Source: Polynucleobacter sp. MWH-Spelu-300-X4
Lineage (GTDB): Bacteria; Pseudomonadota; Gammaproteobacteria; Burkholderiales; Burkholderiaceae
Assembly: GCF_018687515.1 (NCBI RefSeq)
Contig: NZ_CP061294.1
Location: 310,001-374,000, forward strand
DNA length: 64,000 bases
Direction: 5' to 3'
Shown here: positions 8,889 through 17,746 of the stretch, in pieces
How the letters are laid out: every line of letters begins with the position of its first letter
Position numbering within the stretch: position 1 is the first letter of the stretch
The notes under the pieces: model-generated
Seen by the model: only the letters and a program-made list of their open reading frames with translations
The model's database searches: none
What the model was told of the DNA's origin: nothing
Translations under genes and position numbers: made by a program

Positions 8889-11012
8889 ATGAAGCAGATC
8901 TTGCAAAGCCTAAAAACAGGCGTTACTGAACTGGCAGAAATTCCAGTGCCTAGTGTGAAGCGTGGTCAGCTACTCATCCAAACCTCTCATACCTTGGTAT
9001 CCGCAGGTACTGAGCGAATGATGGTGGAGTTTGGTAAAGCGGGATGGATCGAAAAAGCCCGTCAGCAGCCAGATAAAGTCCGAATGGTGCTGGATAAGAT
9101 TAAGACAGATGGTCTGCAGCCCACGATTGAGGCGGTTTTCAGCAAGCTCGACCAACCTTTACCTTTGGGTTATTGCAATGTGGGTCGCGTAGCAAAAGTC
9201 GGCGCTGGCGAGACGGCATTTGCTGAAGGTGATCGGGTCATTTCCAATGGCAAGCACGCTGAGGTGGTAAGTGTGCCTTTCAACCTATGTGCCAAAGTGC
9301 CGGACTCAGTATCCGATGAAGAGGCAGCTTTTGCTGTGCTGGGGGCTATTGCCTTGCAAGGTATCCGGTTGGCTCAACCAACCCTTGGTGAGACGGTTGT
9401 AGTCACTGGCCTCGGGTTGATCGGATTGGTGACTGTGCAGCTTTTGCGCGCCCATGGGTGCCGCGTGCTCGGCCTGGACTTCGACAAGGAGAAGTTGGCG
9501 CTGGCACGCCAGTTCGGTGCCGAGGTAGTTGATTTGGCTTCTGGCCAGGATCCTGTCAAAATAGCAGAGTTCTATTCTCGTGGTCGAGGCGTGGATGCAG
9601 TGATTGTCACGGCGGCTACTAAGAGTAGTGAGCCAATTCACCAGGCTGCGTTGATGTGCCGCAAACGAGGTCGTATTATTTTAGTGGGGGTCACCGGCCT
9701 TGAACTGTCGCGGGATGACTTCTTCAAGAAGGAGCTGACGTTTCAGGTTTCATCATCTTATGGCCCAGGCCGTTACGACCCGAACTATGAAGAAAAAGGC
9801 CAGGACTACCCCGTGGGCTTTGTTCGTTGGACGGAACAGCGCAATTTTGAGGCAGTGCTGGATATGATGGCCGATGGTCGTCTGGATGTGAAACCTCTGA
9901 TTTCGCATCGCTTTGCCATCGGCGAAGCGCAGAAGGCATACAACTTGGTCGGAGGCGCAGAGTCTTCTCTTGGTATTTTGTTTGCCTATCCGGGTCTAGA
10001 GATCACTCCGGCAGCGAGGACTGTGAGCCTGAGAATCGCTAGGGTGACTTCATCGGTGGTAAATACTAATAAGGCAATGGTGAGCTTTGTCGGTTCCGGT
10101 AACTATGCGACGGCTGTGCTGATCCCCGCTTTTAAGGATGCGGGAGCCCACTTGCGAAGTGTGGCCTCTAGCGCCGGGGTAAGTGGTTTGCATGCGGGGC
10201 GTAAATTTGGTTTTGACGAGACCACGACTGATACTAGCAGGCTTTTTTCTGACAGCACCAACAATGCCATTGTTATCACGACGCAGCATAACAGCCACGC
10301 TCGGTTTGTTTTGCAGGCATTGGAGGTGGGCAAGCATATCTTTGTTGAAAAGCCTTTGTGTCTCACCCTTGCTGAGCTGAGCGACATTGAGTCTTCATAC
10401 AGTAAGGCTTGCGGTTTGTTGGCAGATCCTCCTATTCTGATGGTCGGTTTTAACCGACGTTTTGCTCCACAGGTTCAAAAAATAAAGCATCTGCTGAGCG
10501 GAGTATCTGGACCCAAAAGCTTCATCATAACTGTGAACGCGGGGGCGATTCCTGCCGACCATTGGACTCAAGATGCCGAAGTTGGCGGTGGCCGGATTAT
10601 TGGCGAAGCTTGCCATTTCATTGATCTGTTGCGGTTCTTGGCGGGAAGCCCGATAGTGAGTTATAACCGGGTACTTATGGATGCCTCAACCGATGACACG
10701 GTGACCATTAACTTGAAATTTAATGATGGTTCCATAGGCACGGTGCACTATTTTGCGAACGGAACCAAAGCTTTCCCCAAAGAGCGACTTGAAGTTTTTG
10801 CAGCTGGACGTGTTTTGCAGCTCGATAACTATCGAAAGTTGACAGGTTTTGGATGGCCTGGCTTCAAAAAAATGAATTTGTGGCGGCAGGATAAAGGACA
10901 GAAGGTTTGTGCACAAGTTTTTGTTGATGCGGTCTCTACAGGCGGGGCTTCGCCGATACCTATAGATGAAATACTGGAAGTAAGTCGGGTTTCCATCGAA
11001 ATTGCACAGTAA
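8889..11012 (+). CDS. Bi-domain oxidoreductase: zinc-type alcohol dehydrogenase fused to Gfo/Idh/MocA domain
   Basis: The 707 residues fall into two enzymes. Residues 1-375 are a medium-chain dehydrogenase, with SAGTERMMVEFGKAGW near 30, PLGYCNVGRV near 90 and the NAD(P)-binding TGLGLIGLV near 171. From about 397 a second Rossmann domain starts (VSFVGSGNYATA), with VEKPLCLTLAEL near 487, the marker of the Gfo/Idh/MocA family. Fusions of this kind are known from polysaccharide clusters, often beside a heparinase II/III gene as here. The product probably oxidises or epimerises a sugar, but the reaction is not established. GC content jumps upward at this gene. Confidence 0.85.
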   Translation: MKQILQSLKTGVTELAEIPVPSVKRGQLLIQTSHTLVSAGTERMMVEFGKAGWIEKARQQPDKVRMVLDKIKTDGLQPTIEAVFSKLDQPLPLGYCNVGRVAKVGAGETAFAEGDRVISNGKHAEVVSVPFNLCAKVPDSVSDEEAAFAVLGAIALQGIRLAQPTLGETVVVTGLGLIGLVTVQLLRAHGCRVLGLDFDKEKLALARQFGAEVVDLASGQDPVKIAEFYSRGRGVDAVIVTAATKSSEPIHQAALMCRKRGRIILVGVTGLELSRDDFFKKELTFQVSSSYGPGRYDPNYEEKGQDYPVGFVRWTEQRNFEAVLDMMADGRLDVKPLISHRFAIGEAQKAYNLVGGAESSLGILFAYPGLEITPAARTVSLRIARVTSSVVNTNKAMVSFVGSGNYATAVLIPAFKDAGAHLRSVASSAGVSGLHAGRKFGFDETTTDTSRLFSDSTNNAIVITTQHNSHARFVLQALEVGKHIFVEKPLCLTLAELSDIESSYSKACGLLADPPILMVGFNRRFAPQVQKIKHLLSGVSGPKSFIITVNAGAIPADHWTQDAEVGGGRIIGEACHFIDLLRFLAGSPIVSYNRVLMDASTDDTVTINLKFNDGSIGTVHYFANGTKAFPKERLEVFAAGRVLQLDNYRKLTGFGWPGFKKMNLWRQDKGQKVCAQVFVDAVSTGGASPIPIDEILEVSRVSIEIAQ

Positions 11013-11028
11013 AAGCATTTGACTTGTT

Positions 11029-12690
11029 TTGGCTTCTAAACTCGCTCTTTACATCCATACGCTGCGTTACCTAAAGCCCGGTCAAATTTACAGGCGTCTT
11101 TGGTACCGACTTGCCCGTCCTCGTGTGGAATCTTCTCCGTGGCCTGATTTGCGTGTAGTAACCGGCCATTGGGTGACCGCTGCACGTCGGCATAAGAGTC
11201 TTACTGACGGCGATAATTTCAGCTTTCTGAATGAAACTGGGCGCCTTTCCGAAATCGGTTGGGACGGTCCAGAGCGCGAAAAACTCTGGCGATATAACCA
11301 ACACTACTTCGATGACCTGAACGCAGCAGGTGCCGCCGCACGCGTTGGCTGGCATCAAGCATTGATCAAACGATGGATTATTGAAAATCAGCCAGGACAG
11401 GGCGCAGGCTGGGAGCCGTACCCTACGTCTTTGAGAATTGTTAATTGGGTGAAATACCTGCTAGCCGGTCACTCGTTAGATGATGAGGGCTTGCAGAGCT
11501 TGGCCATCCAAACGCGTTGGCTCTCACGTCGAATTGAATGGCACATTCTTGGTAACCATCTATTCGCCAATGCAAAAGCGCTGGTGTTTGCTGGGCTTTT
11601 TTTTGAGGGTGCTGAGGCTCAGAAATGGTTGGGGATTGGTCTGGGTATCATTACTCAGGAGCTGCCCGAGCAAGTGCTACCAGATGGGGGAAATTTTGAG
11701 CGTAGCCCGATGTACCACGCCATTTTTCTGGAGGACCTGCTCGACTTGATCAACTTGGCGACTGCATATCCTGGCGTGGTTGGTTGCGAACGAGTAGATG
11801 AGTGGCGTGTTATAGCCATCAAGATGCTGGATTGGCTTCAGGCAATGTGCCACCCCGATGGCGAGATTACCTTTTTTAACGATGCCGCCATTGGAATTGC
11901 TCCATCTCCTGCGGAAATTAATGCCTACGCATGCCAGCTTGGGATTTCTACCGACCAGATAGATAAATCATCTAGCACACTTACCGTAAGCCGATTTTCG
12001 GATACCGGATACATGCGGTTAGAGACTTTGAATGCGGTCGCATTCCTTGACGTTGCACCTATCGGTCCAGACTATCTCCCTGGTCATTCGCATGCGGACA
12101 CTCTGTCTTTTGAGCTTTCGTTATTCGGTGAGCGAGTTTTTGTTAATGGAGGTACATCACAATATGGCAATGGGCCGGTACGTTTAGATGAACGGGGTAC
12201 TAAGGCACACAACACTCTTACAATTAATGGCAAGAACTCATCAGAGGTTTGGTCCGGATTTCGGGTGGCCCGGCGTGCTTATCCAATCGACTTGGAGGTT
12301 GAACAAGTCGGCCAATCAGTTGTTGTGAACTGCGCGCACGATGGCTATAAGCGCTTGCACGGACAACCTGTGCACAAACGGTCATGGCAATTCCACCCTG
12401 GAAAGCTTGTCGTGCACGATCGAGTCGTGGGCGAGTTTGAAACTGCCATTGCGTTCTTCCATTTTCATCCAGATGTAAAAGTTACTGCTTTAGATCATTG
12501 TAGATATTCGCTTCACCTACCTGATTCCGGACAAGAGATTCAACTTTTTGTCTTGAGTGGTGCAGCGAGCATTGAGCAGAGTTATTTTGCACCTGAGTTT
12601 GGCATTCGCCTCAAAAGTCAATGTTTGGCTGTCCGAATTGAAGCTGATAACAATATGACTGTAGAAATTTCGTGGAGTATTGATGAGTAA
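11029..12690 (+). CDS. Heparinase II/III-family protein (polysaccharide lyase-like)
   Basis: This 553-residue protein has an alpha-helical N-terminal half, with WRYNQHYFDDLNA near 88 and GNHLFANAKALV near 175. The heparinase II/III signature follows near 352: GHSHADTLSFELSLFGERVF, then NGGTSQYGNG and AHNTLTINGKNSSEVW. Family members cleave uronic-acid polysaccharides by beta-elimination. No signal peptide is evident, so it would be cytoplasmic, which is odd for a lyase and suggests an editing or biosynthetic role. The start codon is TTG with no clear ribosome site, 16 bases after the bi-domain gene. It overlaps the wecB start. Confidence 0.85.
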   Translation: MASKLALYIHTLRYLKPGQIYRRLWYRLARPRVESSPWPDLRVVTGHWVTAARRHKSLTDGDNFSFLNETGRLSEIGWDGPEREKLWRYNQHYFDDLNAAGAAARVGWHQALIKRWIIENQPGQGAGWEPYPTSLRIVNWVKYLLAGHSLDDEGLQSLAIQTRWLSRRIEWHILGNHLFANAKALVFAGLFFEGAEAQKWLGIGLGIITQELPEQVLPDGGNFERSPMYHAIFLEDLLDLINLATAYPGVVGCERVDEWRVIAIKMLDWLQAMCHPDGEITFFNDAAIGIAPSPAEINAYACQLGISTDQIDKSSSTLTVSRFSDTGYMRLETLNAVAFLDVAPIGPDYLPGHSHADTLSFELSLFGERVFVNGGTSQYGNGPVRLDERGTKAHNTLTINGKNSSEVWSGFRVARRAYPIDLEVEQVGQSVVVNCAHDGYKRLHGQPVHKRSWQFHPGKLVVHDRVVGEFETAIAFFHFHPDVKVTALDHCRYSLHLPDSGQEIQLFVLSGAASIEQSYFAPEFGIRLKSQCLAVRIEADNNMTVEISWSIDE

Positions 12691-13828
12691 AAAAAAGAAC
12701 ATCATGCTGGTCTTCGGAACTCGACCAGAGGCTATCAAAATGGCGCCGCTTGTGCATAAGCTCAAAGCCGAACCAGAAATTTTTAATGTTCAAGTTTGCG
12801 TGACAGCACAGCACCGTCAAATGTTGGATCAGGTATTAAGAATTTTTGATATCGTGCCAGATATTGATTTGGACGTCATGAAGCCTGGGCAGGATCTCTT
12901 TGATGTGACCGCAAACGTTCTCCAAGCCATGAAAGGGGTATTTGACAAGAACAAGCCTGATGCCGTTTTGGTGCACGGTGATACCACGACGACGCTTGCT
13001 ACGGCCATGGCTGGTTTCTATGCAGGTGTGCCGGTAGGGCATGTTGAAGCGGGCCTACGCACTCACAACCTTTATGCACCTTTTCCGGAGGAGTTCAATC
13101 GGCAAGTAGCGAGCAGGGTTACGCGATGGCATTTTGCACCGACCGAACTTAGCCGTGCCAACTTGATCGCTGAACGCGTAGATGATGAGGACATCACGGT
13201 AACAGGCAACACGGTGATTGATGCGCTTTATTGGGTGCTGAACCGTATCGATGCCGATGGTGACCGATCTGCTAAGTTGACTCAGTCGCTAAACCAAACC
13301 TTGCCGTTCAACTGGCAGTCAGGCCGGTTTGTCTTGATCACTGGACATCGACGCGAAAACTTTGGTGATGGGTTTCTACAAATTTGTGAAGCCCTACGCG
13401 AACTGGCATTCAAGTTTGATGATTTGCATTTTGTCTACCCTGTTCATTTGAACCCCAATGTTCAAAAGCCAGTTCGGACCATTTTGGAAGATTTTTCGAA
13501 TGTGCATTTGGTCGAGCCACTTGATTATGAGCCATTTGTATATCTGCTCAAACACAGCTATGTAGTCTTGACGGACAGCGGCGGTATTCAGGAAGAAGCC
13601 CCCAGCTTGGGTAAACCCGTTCTGGTGATGCGAGATGTGACTGAGAGACCCGAAGCTGTGGATGCGGGAACGGTAGAGTTGGTAGGCGCAAACAAAGAGC
13701 GGATTATCGCGGGGGTATCGCGACTACTTGAAGATGAAGCCCACTACTTGAAAATGTCGTATGCTCACAATCCCTATGGTGATGGAAGAGCTTGTGATCG
13801 AATTTTGGCTGTACTTCGAAATATTTGA
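12683..13828 (+). CDS. wecB: UDP-N-acetylglucosamine 2-epimerase (non-hydrolysing)
   Basis: This enzyme converts UDP-GlcNAc to UDP-ManNAc in the cytoplasm. The sequence carries FGTRPEAIKMAPLVHKL at the start, VHGDTTTTLATAMAGFYAG and GHVEAGLRTHN in the middle, PFPEEFNRQ, TGHRREN, and TDSGGIQEEAPSLGKPVLV near the C-terminus, all landmarks of WecB. Length (381 residues) is normal. The ATG at 12683 is preceded by GGAG five bases upstream; the TTG three bases earlier is less likely. It overlaps the heparinase-like gene and precedes wecC, its pathway partner. Confidence 0.95.
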   Translation: MSKKKNIMLVFGTRPEAIKMAPLVHKLKAEPEIFNVQVCVTAQHRQMLDQVLRIFDIVPDIDLDVMKPGQDLFDVTANVLQAMKGVFDKNKPDAVLVHGDTTTTLATAMAGFYAGVPVGHVEAGLRTHNLYAPFPEEFNRQVASRVTRWHFAPTELSRANLIAERVDDEDITVTGNTVIDALYWVLNRIDADGDRSAKLTQSLNQTLPFNWQSGRFVLITGHRRENFGDGFLQICEALRELAFKFDDLHFVYPVHLNPNVQKPVRTILEDFSNVHLVEPLDYEPFVYLLKHSYVVLTDSGGIQEEAPSLGKPVLVMRDVTERPEAVDAGTVELVGANKERIIAGVSRLLEDEAHYLKMSYAHNPYGDGRACDRILAVLRNI

Positions 13829-13849
13829 ATTAAACATAGGACTGTATTG

Positions 13850-15076
13850 ATGAAGAACAAGTTAATCAGTGTTGTCGGTCTTGGGTATATAGGATTGCCG
13901 ACAGCCGCCTTGCTAGCTAGTCAAGGCTACACGGTTGTGGGAACGGATATCAGTCAACATGCTGTTGACACCATCAATCAGGGGAAAATTCATATTGTTG
14001 AGCCTGATCTAGACGCCTTCGTCCGATCTGCTGTCACAGCAGGTCGATTGAAGGCGTCAACATTGCCGCAGGCAGGTGATGTATACATGATTTGCGTGCC
14101 AACTCCCTTTCATGAAGGTGGTGCGATTCCTCAGCCCAACATCGATTACGTACTTGCTGCGACGCGCAGCATTGCACCGTTCGTAAAACCTGGCGACTTG
14201 GTAATTTTGGAATCAACTTCGCCAGTTGGCACCACTGAAAAAATGCAAGCGGTACTGAGCGAAGCCGGTGTAAAGGTCGAAGAAGTTCACATGGCTTACT
14301 GCCCTGAGCGCGTTTTGCCGGGCAAGATTATGACCGAGTTGGTTGAAAATGATCGCGTAGTGGGGGGCGTGACCCCCGCTGCTACCAAAGTAGTAGCAGA
14401 TTTCTACCGTACCTTCGTGCGTGGTGAGGTTCTTGAAACCGAAGCTAAGACCGCCGAGATGTGTAAGCTGACTGAAAATAGCTTTCGCGATGTCAACATT
14501 GCTTTCGCCAACGAGTTGTCGCTGATATGTGACAAAGAACGCATCAATGTTTGGAACTTGATTCAACTTGCTAATCGTCATCCTCGTGTCAACATCCTGC
14601 AGCCTAGTGCGGGTGTGGGTGGGCATTGCATTGCAGTTGACCCGTGGTTCATCGTTGCGCGCGATGTTGAAAATGCAAAGCTCATTCGTACTGCACGAGA
14701 GGTCAATAACCGCAAGACCGATTGGGTCATCGACAAAATCAAGATCGCTGCGGCCGATGCAACAGCAAAATCTGGAAAGAAACCTACCATTGCTTGTTTA
14801 GGTTTGGCGTTTAAACCAGATATTGATGACTTACGAGAGTCCCCAGCCCTGCATGTTGCTCTGGCCTTGCAGTCACAAGGCTACGACGTGATTGCAGTGG
14901 AACCGAATATCGACTCACATGACAGCTTCACTGTTGTGGGATTGGAGCAGGCTCTAGGAAGCGCAGATGTGATTGCCGTATTGGTAAGGCATCGTCAGTT
15001 TTTTGCGCCAGACGTCCAGAAGCAACTTAGCTCAAAGGCCGCATTAGATTTCTGCGGCGCACTAGGTTCATCTTGA
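13850..15076 (+). CDS. wecC: UDP-N-acetyl-D-mannosamine dehydrogenase
   Basis: This enzyme oxidises UDP-ManNAc to UDP-ManNAcA in two NAD-dependent steps. Visible features are the NAD-binding VGLGYIGLPTAALLA at the N-terminus, VPTPFHEGG, ESTSPVGTTEKM, YCPERVLPGKIMTELVEN, and GVGGHCIAVDPWF near residue 260 with the catalytic Cys. LGLAFKPDIDDLRESPA opens the C-terminal domain. The ATG at 13850 is preferred over a TTG three bases earlier. It lies 21 bases after wecB and shares its GC-richer composition, so the pair probably moved together. Confidence 0.95.
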   Translation: MKNKLISVVGLGYIGLPTAALLASQGYTVVGTDISQHAVDTINQGKIHIVEPDLDAFVRSAVTAGRLKASTLPQAGDVYMICVPTPFHEGGAIPQPNIDYVLAATRSIAPFVKPGDLVILESTSPVGTTEKMQAVLSEAGVKVEEVHMAYCPERVLPGKIMTELVENDRVVGGVTPAATKVVADFYRTFVRGEVLETEAKTAEMCKLTENSFRDVNIAFANELSLICDKERINVWNLIQLANRHPRVNILQPSAGVGGHCIAVDPWFIVARDVENAKLIRTAREVNNRKTDWVIDKIKIAAADATAKSGKKPTIACLGLAFKPDIDDLRESPALHVALALQSQGYDVIAVEPNIDSHDSFTVVGLEQALGSADVIAVLVRHRQFFAPDVQKQLSSKAALDFCGALGSS

Positions 15077-15100
15077 GTTCGGCTATTTGGGCTCAATAAC

Positions 15101-16333
15101 GTGCACATATTATTTCTGACGGACAATTTCCCTCCTGAGGTCAATGCGCCCGCAAGCCGAACCTTTGAGCACTGCCGCGAGTGGGTCAAAGCTGGGCATC
15201 AAGTTACGGTGATCACCGGTGCGCCTAATTTTCCTAAGGGTAAGGTTTTTGATGGCTACTGTAACCGTCTCTGGCAACAAGAAATTGTTGCGGGCATCCG
15301 AGTGATCCGTGTTTGGACTTACATTACAGCCAATGAGGGTTTTTCCAAGCGCACATTAGACTATCTGAGCTACATGCTCACAGGTTTTTTGGCTAGTCTG
15401 TTTGTACGCCGTGTGGACATTGTGGTGGGTACATCGCCGCAGTTCTTTACAGTTTGTGCGGCTTACGCCTCAAGTCTGATTAAACGAGTGCCTTGGGTTT
15501 TTGAGTTGCGTGATATCTGGCCTGAATCCATCCGCGTGGTTGGTGCGATGAAGCAGAGAAAAGTGTTGGACTTGCTGGAGAAAGTTGAGCTTTTCCTTTA
15601 TCGTAAAGCCAGTGTAATTGTGTCAGTCACCCATGCGTTTCGCACTTCGCTGATGCGGCGCGGCGTGAACGGTGACAAGATTCGCGTCGTCACCAACGGA
15701 GTGGATATCAGCCGGTTTTCACCACGAGACAAAGACACCGAATTGCTGCTACTGCACCGTCTGCAAGGCAAGTTTGTGGCTGGCTACATCGGCACTCACG
15801 GCCTGGCACATGCCTTGGACACTCTGCTTGATGCCGCCAAGGCTCTTAAAGCAACCCCCGACGGGGACCGGTTCCGTATTATTCTGTTGGGCGATGGTGC
15901 CAATAAAGCCTCCCTTCGCCAACGCGCAGAAACAGAAGGGCTGGACAACGTCATCTTTGTGGACTCGGTGTCTAAGGACCAAGTGGTGCGCTACTGGTCG
16001 CTACTAGACGCGTCGATTATCCATCTGAAGAAAGACAAACTCTTCACGACGGTTATCCCGTCCAAGTTATTTGAATGCATGGGCATGGCTATTCCGATGC
16101 TGCACGGTGTTCAAGGTGAGTCCGCGGACATTGTGGAGCGGGAAGACGTTGGCTTGTTGTTTGAACCCGAAAACACTGAAGCGCTTGTCGATGGGCTTCG
16201 GCGTCTGGCTGACGATCCAGAATTGCTCGCTCGGTTTAAAGCCAATGGTCCTCTGGGTGCTAAGCACTATGACCGGTCATCATTGGCTGCTGAGATGCTT
16301 CAGATATTGAAGACCCAAGCTGGGAAGGCATGA
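15101..16333 (+). CDS. WbuB-like GT4 glycosyltransferase
   Basis: This 410-residue protein starts HILFLTDNFPPEVNAPASR, followed by GHQVTVITGAPNFPKGKVF, the N-terminal pattern of WbuB-type GT4 enzymes that often add ManNAcA or FucNAc-like sugars. FELRDIWPESIRVVGA and VTNGVDISRFSP follow, then ECMGMAIPMLHGVQGESADIV in the acceptor half. The start is GTG, 24 bases after wecC. With WecB and WecC upstream, transfer of a ManNAcA-type residue is plausible but inferred. Its TGA overlaps an ATG (16330) that opens only a 15-codon stub, a sign that the original next gene was lost. Confidence 0.85.
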   Translation: MHILFLTDNFPPEVNAPASRTFEHCREWVKAGHQVTVITGAPNFPKGKVFDGYCNRLWQQEIVAGIRVIRVWTYITANEGFSKRTLDYLSYMLTGFLASLFVRRVDIVVGTSPQFFTVCAAYASSLIKRVPWVFELRDIWPESIRVVGAMKQRKVLDLLEKVELFLYRKASVIVSVTHAFRTSLMRRGVNGDKIRVVTNGVDISRFSPRDKDTELLLLHRLQGKFVAGYIGTHGLAHALDTLLDAAKALKATPDGDRFRIILLGDGANKASLRQRAETEGLDNVIFVDSVSKDQVVRYWSLLDASIIHLKKDKLFTTVIPSKLFECMGMAIPMLHGVQGESADIVEREDVGLLFEPENTEALVDGLRRLADDPELLARFKANGPLGAKHYDRSSLAAEMLQILKTQAGKA

Positions 16334-16377
16334 ACACTGTCGCATCTGCAATTTTCCGATCCGGTTGTTATGAGTAG
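16330..16377 (+). pseudogene. 5' stub of a truncated downstream operon gene
   Basis: An ATG at 16330 overlaps the glycosyltransferase stop in the classic ATGA arrangement, and a GGGAAGG run sits just before it as a ribosome site. The frame gives MNTVASAIFRSGCYE and then TAG at 16375-16377. GC-rich composition fades at the same point and the integrase module begins. I read this as the first codons of the next polysaccharide gene, cut off by a recombination event near 16360-16370. A chance short frame is the alternative. The lost gene's identity cannot be told. Confidence 0.4.
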
Positions 16378-16517
16378 ATCACTGTAGGGGCTAAGTCTGA
16401 GTGTGTGTTTACTGAGAACTGGATAATCCCAGAATCTTTATTCACTGACTCCCAGTAGAACCCGGGCGTTGAGAGAGTTGGTTCAAAACTAGTCGCCTGC
16501 CCACCATCAATTTTCAT
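16368..16517 (-). CDS. Small ORF (49 residues) directly downstream of the integrase
   Basis: On the minus strand an ATG at 16517 lies three bases after the integrase stop and opens a 49-residue frame ending TAA at 16368. The product starts MKIDGGQATSFEP and contains FYWESVNKDSG and HSDLAPTVIYS, a balanced soluble-looking composition rather than random low-complexity sequence. I do not recognise it. The tight spacing suggests translational coupling to the integrase. It could instead be the remaining end of a larger gene in the element. The short length keeps confidence low. Confidence 0.4.
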   Translation of the reverse strand: MKIDGGQATSFEPTLSTPGFYWESVNKDSGIIQFSVNTHSDLAPTVIYS

Positions 16518-16529
16518 AATCTAATTATG
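16515..16529. repeat. Small inverted repeat at the integrase 3' end
   Basis: CATAAT, three bases, ATTATG. It covers the integrase stop codon and the ATG of the following 49-residue ORF. It may be a recombinase half-site pair or chance. No matching copy was noticed at the other end of the module. Confidence 0.25.
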
Positions 16530-17438
16530 TCTATAGTTAATATGCTCCACATACCTCATCACAGTGTCAGTTTTTGACCATCTACCTTTGCTCATAATCA
16601 TGGGCATACTTTCACCGGAATTCACCATATCTTGAGCATGTCCCACTCGTAATGAGTGGCCACTAATCTGTTCAATTAATTCTTTATTTAATCCTGCTCG
16701 TTTAGCTAACCTTTTATAGATACGACTAATTTGACCTGATCCTAGCGATCCAGTAATTTTTTGACCACGATTAACTCCTTTGAATAGTTGCCCTTCTTTA
16801 GGATTTCTGAGTCTTTCTAACCATAAGTTAATTGCTTCAGTTGCTTGTTGGCTTAGATTTAATCTTCTACCTTTAGCTAATTGATCTGTTTTACTCTTTC
16901 GGATTAGAACGCTAGCCTTAGTTACCCCATTAGTTTCTGAGTATCTAATATCCTCTATCAATAGAGAGACTAATTCACTTCTTCTGCACATGGTGTCATA
17001 GGCCACCAATAAAAGTGCGCGATCTCTGGCACCTCGATTGCCTGCCTCAGTTGCAAGTAGCAACTTCTCTAATATTTCCCCAGTAATACCAAAAGCTTGT
17101 TTTTGATATCGTCCAATTTTTCGATGCATTCGTCTTATTTCTAATATGACATCTGGATCTTTGGTTGGATCTGGAAAACGATTTAACTTATGAATGGTTG
17201 TCATGCCTGCCATGACTCGTCTTATGCTTGCAGAGCTTCTACCATCTTGAACAAGGCTCTTTATGTACAAACAAATAGTTTCTGGGGTAGTAGGTAGAGG
17301 GCTTTCATCTAACTCTTCGCAGTATTTGATGAAATGTTCAAAATCTACACGGTAGGCTCTAATTGTTGAGTCGGCGTATGCGCCATCCATTCTTTTAATT
17401 GTTTGATTTAAAAGGTCTTTTGGATTAGTATGTTTCAT
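16521..17438 (-). CDS. Tyrosine recombinase / site-specific integrase
   Basis: About 305 residues. An N-terminal SAM-like core-binding domain (DSTIRAYRVDFEHFIKYC) precedes a catalytic domain. Visible active-site residues are Arg in CRRSEL, Lys in RKSKTDQ, His-x-x-Arg in SGHSLRVG, Trp in GRWSK and the nucleophile Tyr in MRYVEH. It should cut and rejoin DNA at an attachment site. I chose the ATG at 17438 rather than the TTG at 17486, which would leave only 17 bases to the divergent neighbour. It sits between two polysaccharide blocks of different composition, facing away from the Xre gene. The target site is not identifiable. Confidence 0.9.
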   Translation of the reverse strand: MKHTNPKDLLNQTIKRMDGAYADSTIRAYRVDFEHFIKYCEELDESPLPTTPETICLYIKSLVQDGRSSASIRRVMAGMTTIHKLNRFPDPTKDPDVILEIRRMHRKIGRYQKQAFGITGEILEKLLLATEAGNRGARDRALLLVAYDTMCRRSELVSLLIEDIRYSETNGVTKASVLIRKSKTDQLAKGRRLNLSQQATEAINLWLERLRNPKEGQLFKGVNRGQKITGSLGSGQISRIYKRLAKRAGLNKELIEQISGHSLRVGHAQDMVNSGESMPMIMSKGRWSKTDTVMRYVEHINYRHN

Positions 17439-17503
17439 ATCAATAAACCTAGCTTTAACGTCATAAATTGATATTAAAGCAATCAAAATAGATTGTAAAG
17501 CGA

Positions 17504-17737
17504 TTGATTACAAGTGATCAAATAAGGGCGGCTAGAGCTCTGTTGAAATGGTCAGCTCAGGACTTGGCTGATTCTGCTGGTGTAGGTATAGCTACAGTGA
17601 GGAGATTTGAGACTATAGACGGCGTACCAACCGGACAGGTTAGGGTTCTAAGTGCTATTCAGCTTGCCTTAGAGGAAGCTGGGGTTGAATTCATTGGCGC
17701 TCCAGATGATAGGCCTGGAGTTCGCTTTAAAAAATAA
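17504..17737 (+). CDS. Small Xre-family HTH regulator
   Basis: This 77-residue protein reads ITSDQIRAARALLKWSAQDL, then ADSAGVGIATVRRFE, a complete helix-turn-helix of the Xre/Cro type. The tail ends in GVEFIGAPDDRPGVRFKK, common in small regulators of this kind. The start is a TTG at 17504, with no better codon in frame. It is divergent from the integrase across 65 bases, so it probably controls the integrase promoter and its own. The next gene follows nine bases later. Confidence 0.8.
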   Translation: MITSDQIRAARALLKWSAQDLADSAGVGIATVRRFETIDGVPTGQVRVLSAIQLALEEAGVEFIGAPDDRPGVRFKK

Positions 17738-17746
17738 GGCACTTAT

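Noticed and set aside
9306..12820. Several 60-110-residue frames opposite the bi-domain oxidoreductase and heparinase-like genes
   Set aside because: Higher GC lengthens chance frames; they lack recognisable motifs and overlap well-supported genes.
16460..16510. tRNA 3' end as an integration site (a GGTTCAAAA run followed by CCACCA)
   Set aside because: The surrounding bases do not form a T-arm or acceptor stem.
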